Of a DNA stretch of 64,000 nucleotides, positions 12,801-27,800 are shown in pieces; the stretch's first letter is position 1, and each line of letters opens with the position of its first letter. The notes under the pieces are model-generated. The model was given only the letters and a program-made list of their open reading frames with translations. It searched no databases and was not told the origin of the DNA. The position numbers and the translations under genes are program-made. Source of the stretch: Amphiura filiformis (Eukaryota > Echinodermata > Ophiuroidea > Amphilepidida > Amphiuridae); the NCBI RefSeq assembly GCF_039555335.1, contig NC_092640.1, positions 42,350,599 through 42,414,598 on the forward strand. Reading direction: 5' to 3'.

Positions 12801-15800
12801 AAAAAAAAAGGAGCACTACCTGGACACATTGGCTAAATTCAAATTTGTTGTAATGCATACCCGGGAATGCATAACAATGGCCATTGATTGGTATTGATTG
12901 ACAGCTATTGTTGAGTTACCAAGTTTGATTGACAGGCCAATGACAGTATACAACACGTCTAGGCTCTTTATAGGATTAGCATTGTAACATTGTTTTGTGA
13001 GTTTGTCGGGGAACTCATTACAAAAACCTAATCAAAGATTTTGAACTGAGCCAGTGTCATATGGTTATCATATTCGACATTCATCATAGTTTGATTGTAG
13101 GTCGCGATGCAGTATGGGATACAAAGAATTAATCCTCTGCATCGTAATAGCACTAACTCAACAAATCCGCAAAGGGAATAGGTTTTAGCACCGGATGATG
13201 TACACATATGTTAACACATGTAATGGCAAGGTGCGTGAAAGAAAGTTAATCAAAAGATTGACGTTTCAAGATTTTTATATTCATCAGCGCGTCACTGATT
13301 CAAAGACCTTTACATGGTTCACACCATTTTTAAATAAAATCATGTTTGCGTACCGTAAAAACTCGATAGTTAGCATATGTGCTTACTATCGAGCGCTTTT
13401 AAAACATGCAAACATGAAGAGCCCCATCCACAAAAGTGTAAAGGGTTTTGAGCAAATCATCGATACACATAGTTATATACGAACAAGTAAACCTGCAAAT
13501 GTGTGTCTCAACCCCATTAGCTCAGTTGGTAAAGCGTCGGACTTTGGTACAATTTCTTGTTTTCATATGCTAATTATCGAGTTTTTACGGCATTTTACCA
13601 AATTCATTTAAAATTGATTTTAACGCATGAAGATGCCGACACAGGTAGGAGTAATTATTAAGTGAGTCAAACAAATAAACAAGCAATCAAATCCTCAACA
13701 AACAAACAATCAAAGTTCCAGATACGCACCCGTGAAACATCTTCCTCTCCAGAATGTCCAAGAAATGTTTCGGTATTCATTACTCGCGCAATTCTTAGTT
13801 TGTTTAGGTAATTAACAGGCCTTATAGATGAGTTGACCTCAATGTTTATCAATAAATGCAAGGGACTGGTATATCGATATGCTTGACTAAACCCCGTGCA
13901 ACCACTACACTGTTCAATAGCCTTATTGTGATGTGGCGGGAGTTTTAAAAACATGAGCCCTGAACAAAATATGACGCGCACGCATACTGCCAGGCAAAAA
14001 ATAATGGAAATTGTGATGATGCGTGCGCATACTGTCAGGCATTGACGTCACACATCCAAACATTGTGAAAGAAAAGTGCCATAGTAAAATCAGGTCATAA
14101 CCCGTATATAATCAGGAATTATCTGACATGACTCAAACATGACAGAAAGTCCTTGTCCTTAACATACATCAGGATCACGTATATATATAGGCCAATATAT
14201 TAACACATTTACAAGCACTACCATTTCTTCTATAAGTATAGTCTGCTATTATTAGAAACCAGATGAGTCTGATACAAATTCATATTCTTATTACAAACTT
14301 AAGCTTACTTCGCTCTCACTTAATGTGTAAAGCCTCCAGCATACAAGCGGTAGGGCGTTTCAACCAATGACAAGCCTTTATTGTGTCCGTTTGTCTGCAA
14401 TGCGCGTGCGCCACGCCGCTCAGCGGCAAGCGGCAGGGTAGTATGAAACCAGCATAAACCTACAGTAGATGAAGATTGTTACCCAGATCTAGCGCCGTTC
14501 GCAAACCGCGACGCCTCTCCAATAGCGAGCCACAGTTGGAAATTATTTAGATCATCATATACAGCCAAGACCCTGTGCTAGAAATCATGTTGCGTTGCTT
14601 TGTTTTTCGATTCGATTACGATTTCATTCACCTGTTCCTTGCAAAATCGTTGAATAAATTGTATTTAACCCAGCATACATTGAGTAACTATGCAACAGTT
14701 AACTTTGTTGAGTAAACCTTTACTACAAAAGTTACATAGTTACTCAACACTTTTACCAATTATTTTGCTGTGTAAGAGTTGTTTTTTCATCAAAGATTTT
14801 TATTTTAGTAGAGTGAATAATAGGAAATATGCATGTTAGCGATGTCAGTTTTAGCAATCCCACCCAATACTCGTGATTTTAATCATCACGAGAGAACTGA
14901 ATCACATTTTTATAAACGTACTTTTCCTTAAGAGCCGGTAAATCAAAAATAATGTAGCGTACAGTGTATACACCCTATTCCAACACCACTCTTTTTGTAT
15001 TGATTAAAACAGAATATTATCCTGCAGTTTGGTCAAATGAAACAGCTAAATTAATTCTTTAGTTATTTCTAACTGGCAATGAAAGTTAAATTTTAATTTT
15101 TGGTCAATTTCTGAAAATAAGGGCCAAAGCACGTTTGATGTGACAATTAAGTCCAACGACTTGTACAAAGACTAATTTCGAGTTATGCATTCTAATTTTT
15201 GAAAAACGGATTTTCTAAATTTTTTTATAACCAATTATTAAAAATTGCATAAAATATTAAAATTATGAGATAACTCTACATTCAAGATTTTGATTGCTTA
15301 GACTACTGTCAATTCTATGAATTTCGTGACTACAATTGTAAGAAAACATAGAAAATTGTATGTTTTTAGCCCATTTTCCATCAAATTGCACGAATATTAA
15401 AATTTTTACTTTCATTGCCAGTTAGAGGTAAGTAAAGGATTGAAATGTCCTTATATTTAATTTGGCCAAACAAGATAATATTTAATAAATTCCAAAATAT
15501 TAGTGCTGTATTCATCTGGAATCAGTAGTAGTTATTGAGCATTGGGACTTCAAGTTGGTCAATGTCCTTGACAAGTTGCCAAAGTTTTCTCTAGTTTTAT
15601 TGGACATTATACTCCTAACAGGCTTTCAATTACCTTATCTAAGATCAATTCATATTAAGATCAACTGTTAAGGCACCAGAAACAAATTAGTTCGATCTTT
15701 CGATCGAGCATCGATGCTTGGTCGATCCTTATTATTTATGAAATCAAGTAATTTACTATTGTTAATTGTGATAAAATAGTAATTTCTGCCTGTTGCGATA

Positions 15801-18800
15801 TTGACCAATATAAATTAAGCATTCATTATGATTAATTAATTGATAGTTCATTAATAACAAGCATCGAAGCAGGATCGACGGTCGATGCAAAGATCGAACA
15901 AATTTGTTTCTGGTGCCTAAGCATTACTGGTAATGATTATACTCATTCATTCTCGCTAAAGGAGTTAATTATTGTATTGTTTGTGTCCTATGTTTAGGTG
16001 ACGGAAACAAACCCTGTTCTAGGGGCGGACGGACCTTTCAATTACGGTCGGTCGTGCTTTTTGCTCCTGAAATTTTTGAAATTAGGGTCGGTATTCATTT
16101 GTAAAGGAAAAACTTGTTTGCCAATTTTGGTAAAATATGGGTCGGTCGGGCCCGTAGAACAGGGTTTTCTTTTTTCTTCGGTTAACCTATAAATTCAATT
16201 TCACTCGTACCCTGTGTCGTCAATAATGGTTATTTTTGTTTACACAATAGTGTTGGTGTTGTTCAGTCAGGTATATATCCAAATTATTATATCTAAATTT
16301 AATCGCTACATTAAACACTTATCGTTTCACATTGTTATATTTTTACAGAACATCGCCATGACATGTTCGTCGGAGTGCACTTTCCCGCCAAAGGAGGGCG
16401 TCATCGTCTGCATTCAGGGAAAGAAAAAAGGAATTCTGCACCACCACAAGGTCAACAAAACGGTTCAGCAACACCAATCATGAACGGTAGACCTGCATCC
16501 CATGCCGCAGGTGAAAGTATCTATGGTAAGGACAATCAGTTTTGCAGCATCTTGCTAGTCGGTGTATCAGAGAAATACAAGTTTATTTCAATAACAAAAA
16601 TCACCATCAGACGTTTCACAGACATGTGTCGGCATATTTAGGGTCTACGTATATGTATCTATGTTGTGACTGCGTTTTTCTATCTACATGATCCTTGTTG
16701 CCAAGCAACCTCTCAATCTAATAAATCTAGGTAGCAGAGTGGGCATGTCGGAATCACGCGAGAGTTTGATGGCAAACCACAAGGGCCAAAACGCGTTGCT
16801 TCAACGCTTTGAGTAAAATAAGCAACGCGTTTTGGCCCTTGTGGCTTGCCATAAGAGCAGGCTATCTTCCTGGTTTCCTCTACGGAATTAACATTATTAA
16901 ACTGGGATGCTATATTCGAGAGGATAGAATAGCGGAGTATCCAAGTGAGAATACCTATATCGGGTGCAGTTACTCAGCTACTTGAACCAACTTGAAGCCA
17001 AAACAGATTGCCACCTCTTGTCAGATTGGTCCAGTTAGAGATTCTTAATGGTACTATATATATTTTAAAAATAACTCCCTAGCGGTCACACGATCGTTCG
17101 CCCACCCACGCGTCCAATCACAATTTCACTGACTCATTTTCTTATTCAAATTAGATGGGGTATAACCAAGGAAAACAGGATTAGAGAAATGGACGAATTT
17201 GGGTCAGCATATATATAGTGTTTAGTAAGGAATTTCCGGACTCAAAAATAGCGTCAAACTCATGCCACATGTGTATCGTCAAATGAATGGGATACTTCAG
17301 TTGCTTTCCTTAGTATTTTTGCCATTCTCATCAGATATCAGCTCTTCCCTTAACCATAACCCGCCTGTATACTACAAAATACTACTTGATATATGCGCTG
17401 TTCGTGCGTGCATCCCACGTGGTGTGATGACGCAATCGCCCTAAGTGATATATAGGCACGGTTTCGCTGGCCAGCGAAGCGAGGGGTCTCGGGTTCGAAT
17501 CCCACCCAGAACAAACAACTTCTTTCTTTCTTTTCTCTCTTTATTCTTTCCTTCTTTCCCTTCCCGTCGCCAAAAAGCCCTTAGGGGGTTAGGGTTAAAC
17601 TCCAGGTCCGTGGCTCACATCTATGCCATTCTCATCAGATTTCAGCTCTTCCCTTAAGCTCCACACACGACTGATCAAGCATACCCATTTTTCCTCACGG
17701 TCTTGTTTTGTTATTTGTTTGCTTTAAACATTTCTTTTTTTCTATATAAATAAGCTCATTCTGAACAAAAAAAGTTAAAATTACGTCGTTGGGCAGGAAA
17801 AACCTTCATGTATCACTGGCCCCTGAACATGTTTAAAGCAAAACCTCCCATGTAACCTCTTGGCAGTTTTGTTTAAAACATGTTCAAGGGCCACAAGTAC
17901 ATATGAGGTTTTTCCTGCCCAATGACGAATTTGACTGAAGCTGTTTCTACAATCAATACACGTCTAGGAGAGAAAATCTATGATAATTCCTCAAAGCGAA
18001 TTGTTCTGTTGGAATTGCCGTATGTCTGCTTTCTCGATATATTCGGCATTCGCGGAAGGCCAACCCTATAATATACATTTAAGTCTCCAATTTGTATTAA
18101 GATATTTTTGGAGAAAGGAAATCACTTTATTACTTTCCTGGATTGATTTGGGAAGACCATATAAGCTGTATGTGAGATTAACAAAAATAACTTTTAAATC
18201 TGCGCGCTCTTTATATAGCGACGATTATGTTGATTAGGATAGGAGTAGCGGAGTTCGTTGCTAAGGTGTAGTGTCTGTGTTTGCAAGAAACTATACGTCA
18301 CAATGACCTCGTACCAGTGACTCAGTACATTAACCCCATTTGACCTCAAGTTGCGAAGTGTGAGTTTTTGTACAAAACTCATGCAATACATGTACAAACA
18401 TATTAGGGTTAAATAACTGTGTCGTGATAGATGATCATGTTTGATATCCTATAGTGAGGACGTTGTATATGAAAATTACTAAGGCACCACGTTTATTTTT
18501 ATCCTACAGCACCAACGCGTAGCAACGGTGCCCGGTTAGGTACCGATGACTTATTTTTTTATCATAATTATAGACCTACCCTGCTGATGTAATACGTTGA
18601 TTGTATCAAGCATAATAATAAACAGTTGCATAGTGTTTTGGTTATTTATGGAACACTGAGTAAATGTTCAGGGTACGATCAAATGAGCCATCGGTACCTA
18701 ATAGGGACCACCGATAGCGCTATAGGACTAAATAAGATGTGGTGCCTTAAATATTAAACTTTATATATAACGACTCAGTAATAAGTATCGCAGTAATCGG

Positions 18801-21800
18801 TTAATAATTAATATTTTGTGTATGCAAATACACAAGTGATGTACGGTATTGATATCTTTGTCAGATTTTAACCGAAGATAAAAATGATTGTACACTGTCA
18901 TGCTACTCCAATAATCAGCCTGCAAACATACCCTTAATTTTGTACCACCTTAAATAGAATGGATGAATCATCGTGAACACCCACATAAGTTGCTAACTTT
19001 GTAACTTATAATCATATAGCATGATTGATGGGAAACTTTGTGAGACGATTTTTGAAACATGTTAACATTTCGGACCGGAGGGCAAGAAGAAAATAGAGCA
19101 TAACGTGAATACAAACATAATGAGATACATTAAATAGGCTGGCTTGTCTGGCTCAAAATAACAAAACATATGACCTGAATGTGCTGATTATGACGCCGAA
19201 ATAAAATGGTTTTTAGCCCGCGCCTCAATGACGTCATAATAACTCGTGCCTTGCAGGTATCCTTCAGCAGTGCAGTGGCTTTAAACATCCATTATCATAT
19301 TAATAGTATGATCGGATATTTATTACAAATTAATTGAATTCAATTCGATGAGGAGTCGTTACACAAGGGCACATTTAAAAAGGGACCGAACTGCCCGCAT
19401 CTCTTCCTATTTTTTTTGGAGCTTTCCATGCACTATACAGGTTTGCAGGAATAATTATCCAATCCCTTCGTTTTCCATGTTTTGGCTGAGTGGCGCCCTC
19501 TGCGCCCTCATACGCTTGAATACAATATCAGTTTCAAATCACGAAAGCGATTTTGTGTTTCCTGTAATCCCGTTCCTAGAGTTTCGTACTATATAAACTT
19601 CGCTGTCAACTAAGGCTCTAATATGAGGTGCATGTGTGGTGTGTGGGGGTGTGTGGGGTGGGGGTGGGGGGATGGTGGGGGTGTTCTTTGCGTGTGTTTC
19701 GGTGTGAAATACAGAATAGCTGCTTTAGGAGGTTTAGTCATACCCTGTCATATTCTTAAGTTAAAAGTTACATCAACATCTAACCACCATAATAATCAAT
19801 GACTTTTTAAGCTACAAAGAAACATTTTTTTGTTAAGTTGAATTTATCATGTTTTATTTGCTTTTATTGTTTTTACACAGCTGAAGGCGAAACACCCGCC
19901 CAGAGAGTGCAGTATCTTCTTGGTGTTGATGATCAAAAGGAATCGCATAATGTCTTCTCAGAAATGGGAGAACTGTTTTATGATGAGGATGGCAACGTGT
20001 TGGAATGGAAGGAAACAGCCAGGTATGTTTCTGTAGTGAAGGCCAGTTAGAGTATTTAGAGTAAACTCGGGCCGCAACCCCAATTCGTTTATACAGCTAT
20101 AATATTACTGGCCTACCTATTCCTATAACTGGCACTTTACAGCTGTGTGATGAACATCGATATGACGTCCTTCTTGTCCTCGCTTTCGTTACGTTTAATA
20201 CGTGATATCGATAATCACCCCATCAACGGCAGCAAAGTGCCAATTATAGGAATGGTCTTTACAGGCATTTAGTATTGCATTAATGCCACGATGATCCATA
20301 TAATGTCGAGTCCAATTCCAAAGCAAACAGCAAGACAATCGTATAATTATGACGTCATGCACATGTTTACAATTATGACGTCAGTGCATTTAATCCGTAT
20401 CTTGACTTAATGTCGTAATTAATAAAAAAAATTACAAGAAAGTGAGACCTGGCGACAATACTACATGTGAAGCTTATATAAACGCATCCCAAAAAGAAAG
20501 TATCCAGTTTGATTTTGGTCCATAAGTCAAAGGTGTGGTCTTAAATCAAGACCTACTAAAAGTATGTTACAGATAAATGTATTCCGCAGAATTTGATACC
20601 TTATGTCTAAATTGATGCAGAAGTTATGACACAATGACCTTTTGAATGCAGTCACCTCAATTTCAAAAGTTGCAGTAAATTAATTTGGTACTGCTACTCA
20701 ATATGGGTAGCGATAGATCAAGGCGAGGGCGCATCAGAAGTCTCGCTGAGAGCATGGGCCACAGATGTCTGGCAATCATTGATGCAGCAGGAGGACATTC
20801 CAGATATGGACTGTGAAGAGTGAACGGGAAAACAATGTGTAAAAGAGTATCTGTATTGAATAAAACACATGAAGTGGAGTCAAACGGCTCAGACCAAAGA
20901 GCTTTTAATAGAAATAGAGTCGCAATAGATTATATAATCTTTTTGTTCTTTTGATGCCGATTAGAAGTTGCGACAGGCTATTCATAAAAGTGGTACCATT
21001 GTTTCGAAGAAAGGGGTTCCGCCATTAAATTGGTCACTGATCCGGCATCATATTAACGCTCTACACAACAGGCGGGTATCAATAAGTGACCACACTACAG
21101 TCATGTGTAAGGGCAGTCATGTGTAAAGTGGTACCATTGTAATCATGTATCCCAAATGTGTGCTTGTGTGGGTCTGAAGACTATAAGGAGGCTTTAGCTG
21201 TCGATGCAATCATCTTTACCACCCAACTGACGATAGGCGTTTCATTTAAATAAATTGAATGCTCTTGGTGATCGATTACACATTAGAATGTATGAAGGCT
21301 GCCATGTGCAGTCCATGTATCTATATTACACTATAATGGTAATCGCTATACGTATACATGTAAATATAAGTATAGGCCTATAAAGGTTGTTTTTAAGAAA
21401 TTTCCATTTAATTTTATTTTAAGAAGGAGATTGGTATAGAAATAGTGGCGTGCCTAAAGAGGGGAGGGGGTTGGGGAGGGGCAGATTCACCTCTGTAAGA
21501 AGTCTTGGGAGGGGAGGAGGGAGGAAGAAGGGAGGAGGGGATATGGAGAATGGGAGAGGGCTCGAGGAAGGCAGAAATAAAAAGATATAATAAAGACAAG
21601 TAGATAAATAGAAATATAAGAAAAATTATGGGAATGAGAGAGGGAGGGTGAGAGGGGACAATGAGAGCGAGGGAGTGATAAAGACAGTGTAGGTCTAGGA
21701 AAGAATAAGTATAGAGAAGGAAAAAAGAAAGGAATGATGAATACATTTAATAATAATTTTTAGGCCTATATAATAACTAAACGCATAACAGCACTGGGCA

Positions 21801-24800
21801 GCCATTCGACGATGTCAATGCCTTTATTCGTTACGTAATTAAAACGCCCAGTCAGCTGTATTTCACACCTACCAAACACAACTCACCCAATTTCGCAAAC
21901 TGGACGTCGAATGTACACTCTCATGAATATTGATTGCCAACATTTTCCAATATGTCAGCGTTCTAATAGGAAACAATAGAACAATAGACCCTGCAGAGCG
22001 TTGGCTCAGACCGTCTCTGTTATTGAGTACCTTTATGACGAATCTTGAGAAGCAGGAAAACAACAACAATAGGAATTACTGCAACTTTAAAAATTGAAGT
22101 GCCTACATTTAAAAGATCACTGTGTCATTAATTCTGCATCGATTTCGACAAATGAGGTATCAAACTGTGCGGAATAAATTCATCTGTAACATACTTTTGA
22201 TAGGTCTTGTTATAAGACCCCCTTCATTGATTTATGGACAAAAATCAAACTGGATACTTTCTTTTTGGGATGCGTTTAGTTCTAACTAACACATCACAAT
22301 GACTGTGACTCAAAATATAGGCATCAAATTTTAAAACTGAAATAGCAAAAAAAAGATTGCATTTGCATTTGCATGGATAGCCCCAAATTTATAGCTATGG
22401 TGACTCATTGAATGACAAAAAGATGCAGGTTCAAAAGTTACACTAAAACCTTAATAAAGTTAGTGTATCATTACATGCTCTACAAGACTGGTCAAGGATG
22501 ACCCGCGGTGACCAGTGACGTTGAAACACTCTATCAGCATTTTAATGGGTTTAGCGAAACTTTTGAATCTGCACCTTTTCCATTCAAAGGGTCACCATAG
22601 CAACAACTTTTGGGCTATTAAGACAACCGAGGCGTCAACATTTGCAACATAAACTGTGTTTCTGCTATTTCAGCTTTGAAATGTGATGCATATTTTTTGA
22701 ATAATTATCACATAATGAAGGGAGTAACTCATTTATGAGATGTGTTTATCATGTTATATAATTGCTTGGTAACAGGATGATGAACCACTTCAATTGACTT
22801 CCAAATTCTTCTTCATTCTGATATAGGTGGGTGAAATATGAAGAAGACGTAGATCATGGTGCAGGAAGATGGAGTAAGCCTCACGTGGCTACCTTATCGT
22901 TACACAGTCTGTTCGAACTTCGGAAAAACTTAATGACAGGAACAGTATGTCTCGATATGGATGCAGATAACCTATTCACTATATGCGGTACGTCCTTGTA
23001 TTTTTAAGTTAGGTACCACATTATGTTTGGTGCTATATCGCTATCGGTGTTCCGATAGGTATCCATGGTATCGATGACTTTTTTCTATCGTACCATAAGA
23101 AATTTATTCTATGGGATACCTTTAGGAAACGAATTTGGAGAAAACCTTCTGTTAATAAAATACTATGCTGAGCCACCAGCCTGGGTGGCTCACGCTCCAG
23201 TAATTTCATATGATTGAGCTCAGTAATACATCAAAGAATGTCTTCCAATTCATGAAAACAAATAGATAATCAGCTTATCGGATTAAAAGCTTAGAGGGAA
23301 GGCCTTGCTGCTCAGCGAGTGTTTGTAATTATCAGAAGGTTTTCTCCAAATTCATTCTATAATGCTTTGCGCAGTTTTCCAGTTCATTGGTTAAGAAAAA
23401 GTAGTCAATATGGTCATTCACACTCAACTATAACACTCAGTACAGTGTTGCTCACTATGCAGCCTTTCCGCCCAAGGTCGGAACAAAGCGTGACCTGCTA
23501 TATTTAAAGAGGATGATCGTACGCAAAATTCTGCCTTATAGATACAATGGAGATTGGTTGAGATCAATCAAATGACGAGCTTTCCTGTTCATATTAATAA
23601 ATATATCAAACATTGTTATGTAATTGACACCACAAACTTACTACTAAATGCATATGCCTATACTTTAATTATTGACACAAAATGTGGCTTTATCTTAAAA
23701 CGGAAACCATTTTTATACTGCGGAAATGAGGTATACCAACATAGTATTATATTTTCATTGATAGACGAGGGTTTAGAATTGTCAAATGAGTTACTTCTTG
23801 CCTAATTAGAAAGAGTAGATACCCTTAACCACTAAAGTGGCGAAAACTTAACGTTTATACATGAGAATAAGCATCGATTATGAGGAAAATAAGAGTGTCA
23901 AGTTAAATTTGACATAGTGAAGCTGCATATAGTGCGCCCAAACAGGATTCTTGCGTGCGCTGATGGGCAGTATAATTCAGTATGCATGTAGAATGCAATG
24001 AAGAAGTTTGAAATGCCCTGAGCATTTGCATAGTGATGCTGTATGCAAAATGTTCATTATTGATACAATTTATTACATCTCCAGGGAACGCTACAAAGAG
24101 CCAATGGTACCAATTAGGGCACCAAACTAAATGTCATTTAATTTAAAAGGAAAAACTGGAATAATACTATATAGATTTCCATGTTTGCATAATCTTTATT
24201 AAACCAATTTGAATGTTAAAGAAACATAATTACGATTATTACTTGAATTAATTGAATTATTTCACTCGGTTATTAAAATTACAGATTTGGTCCTTGAAAA
24301 CATGGTAGCAACTGGACAACTGGAAGAAGAGAAAAGACCTCAAGTTAAAGAAGCGTTACTTAGACGTCATCGCCATCAAGGTGTAAAAGACAAGAAAACA
24401 AAAGATGAAAAAAATTTGAAAAAGACATGATGAAATTCATGGGCCAGAAAGGCCGTCGAAGGAGTAGTATGTTGCCGGGTATTGATAAAAATTTACAGGA
24501 AAAGAAAAAGGAAGGAAACACTCTCCCAGCAAAGGAGAATGGTGGGCGTCAGAGACCCATGGGAGAGATCGGACGTAGCCAATCACATGGAGCAGGAGGA
24601 CAAGGACTAAGCATGGAACAAAGTAAGATCTTAGTTATAACATTTGATATCTATAATTATGTTAAGGTAGGTCTGAACCCTGGAATTATGGAAACTTTCG
24701 GGCCTCATAACTACTAAATTGTTGGTCTAAAGTATATAAAAGTATAAAAGTATACATATTTAGAATGGCAAAGACTTGATAAGTTCATCTGTGAGGTCAA

Positions 24801-27800
24801 AATTCCATATGCATTTTAACTGGATTAGCTTTATACACGTAGTATATGCTGGATAATTACTTCGCACAAGCGCAGCAGTGATAAAAATAGCACGTGTCCT
24901 TATCAGTCGTTGTGTGCTCCCCTGTCACCTAACATCTTGGTGACGATAAACGCGAGCCGAATGGAAAGGAGACTGTTCTTGAATATCGTTCCTGAAATAA
25001 AACTTCACCATCTTTAAAACTTCCGAAACTTTTGAGCGACATTTTATTTCCCTCATCAAATTGCTTGCTTACTCAAGGGAATTCCGCAAGTGGGACCAAA
25101 ATACTCATAATAATGGATGAATACTTGTAATTTAGAAAGGAATAGCTGTCTTTTATGTAAAATACTTTGCCCGGACAGCACATCTTATAATAGTATACCG
25201 CTAAAGACATGATTCTTTAAATTATTGTATTCATCTTATAACACTTTTAAACACTTCTTAGTATTTACACACTTAAGGTATATAAGGTAAACACTCAATT
25301 ATACACTTTTAACACTAAATTAAACACATAAACGCTCTTAGACCCAAACTATTTGGATATTACTATACATGTTTACATTAACACACTGTTTATGAACTAG
25401 GCTAAATATCTATGTTTAGTTTAGGATGTTTAGTTCCTAAAAGCATTATGTTTAGTATGTTTTATACCCAGATATATTGATGTGTTTATTATTTAGTGTT
25501 TAGGAATGATTATGTGTTTAATTTTTAATTTAGAATTAAAAACGTTTAATCTAGTGTTTAGCTCTTAAACCTTAACTCTGTAAACACTATAAGTTTTTAA
25601 AAAGTGTTACAAGCAAATATATTGAAGTGTTAAGATAAGTGTTAAAACGTTTATATTTACAGTTTATGGTCATAATGATCAGAAACACGCTCACCAAACA
25701 AGTTCAAACTTTTTAACGCCTGTCACGGAACACGTTATACCGCTTGTGTGGGACACGTAATCTAATCATTAGCGTATTCTAAAAATAGTAGGGTTTTGCC
25801 AAATATGGTCACACAGTGAACACACACGCATTTTATTTGCGTGGAAGTGATCTGTCGTAGCATTTATAAAAATAAAAGAAAACTTGGCAGAAGTTCAAAC
25901 TTTCATATAGTAGGCCTAAAATTATGGGTTAGAATTATAGAAAATATGAATTAAGACGGACAATTTTGAGAATTTTATTGCCTCCTTAATTGGATAAAAT
26001 AAGACATATTTTCATAAATGAATCATCTTAGGAGGATACTACCTCCAATAACCGATTTCATTAAAGTTCAGGGTATATGATTTTCATTCTACCTTCAGAT
26101 TACCTTTTTTCCCCACTGAAAGATAATATCCATCAGGGGTGAACTTTTGACCCTTAACAGCCTCGTACACGAATTCTTTTCGGAAACATAAAAATATTTT
26201 ATATCGGAAGGATATAATTGACCCATTTTATGACATTGACATCTTAATTTTTCACCAAAATGTTTTTTGAGGTTATTCTAATCTAATATACGAATAAACC
26301 TAGCACCTTACCATAGTAGCCCCCATTACCATATTTCAGTTAGTGCGTCCCTCGGGTCTAGCACTTGAGTTAAGTTGACCGCTGATTAATCTTGCAAAGT
26401 CACGGTGCAACGATAATCGGTTAAAAATATATGTTGGCATTTATAGCGCCTTTTTAATTTGTTTAAAGTTCTTTATTCCCCGGATTTATTCCATTGCCAT
26501 TGATATATCACACCACGTGGCTGCTAACAACAACGGTTCCAGTATGATTACCCCTACCAGCTCCCCATCATACGGAGTGGAACAAGCGAGATAAAGTGTC
26601 TTGCGTAATGTCACAACCCGTTGGCCATGACGGGGTTCGAACCTCCGCAGCCTTGCTATCATGAATCCATGATAGTCTACCGGACACGAAACGGTTACTA
26701 TGATCGCTGTCGGCATGCGCAAAATTTGATTTCGGTCCATATTTATAGGTCTAAGTTTAATTTTTAAACCTGCGCGCGACTGCTAGGCCATGTAACCTCT
26801 CGTCCCTCCAGGAAATGCGTGCATGACAGCTATAGTATAGGAAACAGTGCAAAAGAAGTCATTGAGGAAATGATTTAACATCTCGTCACTATTTCCCGCG
26901 AGATGTGTTTTCCCTTACTATCAAAGGACATTGTCCTCATTGCGCAGGTTGAGGTAAACCAGATAGGCCTAGTATGGCACCTTGTCCTAAACACGTATCT
27001 GAACGCCATTGGCGGGAACAATTAAAATCTCTGAAATCAAACACGTCTGCTGTGATCATGAAAAAGTTACAACTTAAAGGTGGGTGACCCGATTGACAGC
27101 CCCGTGTCCCACCCACATCAAAATAGAAATTTTCCAAGAAAGCTCCTAAAACGTGGTAGCCTAATCCCCATGGTTATATAGGCTACACTTTTACTATAAG
27201 TAGTTGCCATTATGGGCTACACAAAAATGCCTGATAGCAATTGAAACGGAGTGGCCTTTGGCGGGAAAAGGTCATCAAACTTTACACATGGTCAAATTTT
27301 AAAGTTGCACAAATTGTGTTAAAAACCTTTTCAATGTATTTATCTAGTCACAAGGATTCAGAAAATGTATAGTTTGAATTATCTAGGACGTATCGTTCTT
27401 GAGTTATAGCCGAAAAGGATGAGTGGTACCGTCCAACCCCCAGCTCACACACTATACCGGTAAATCTTCAATCGAAGATTTCTGTGCTAGGCTAATTCTG
27501 TGTAGTCTTTACAAGAACAATATACCTTGAACTCACCAAAATATTCCGATTGTGAAAATATTATAACGGGATTCAAGTTGTGTTTCACATTGGGCTATTC
27601 CATTTAAAACCCACACTACCCCTGTGGAAGATTTTGGAAATATATTCCACAGAGGGAGTATGTTTTTCAAATGTAATTGATCAGGGTTAATCCTTTTGAA
27701 ACTCATACTCCTCCTGTGTTGTGGCTTTACCTATATCTTCCACAACTGGAGTGAGTATTTCAAATGGAAGTTACCTAATTACCTATTCTATTCAAAACTC

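Larger units (their letters stand above)
3806..16348 (+). other. SLC4 intron 1 (12.5 kb)
   Basis: No coding exon recognised. Filled with foldbacks at 4659, 5856, 6172, 7249, 9676, 11133, 11757, 13351, 15011 and 15668 (listed separately), a poly-A run at 4971-4992, and a repeat at 8808-9125. A first intron this long could hold enhancers, but none can be read. Confidence 0.7.

Noticed and set aside
13195..13611. 138-codon open frame
   Set aside because: Crosses a foldback and a tRNA-like fragment; the stretch [12 protein letters not shown] is simply translated tRNA. No family match.
17445..17520. Functional tRNA gene
   Set aside because: Only a T-arm/box B is recognisable; the 5' part does not fold as an acceptor and D-arm.
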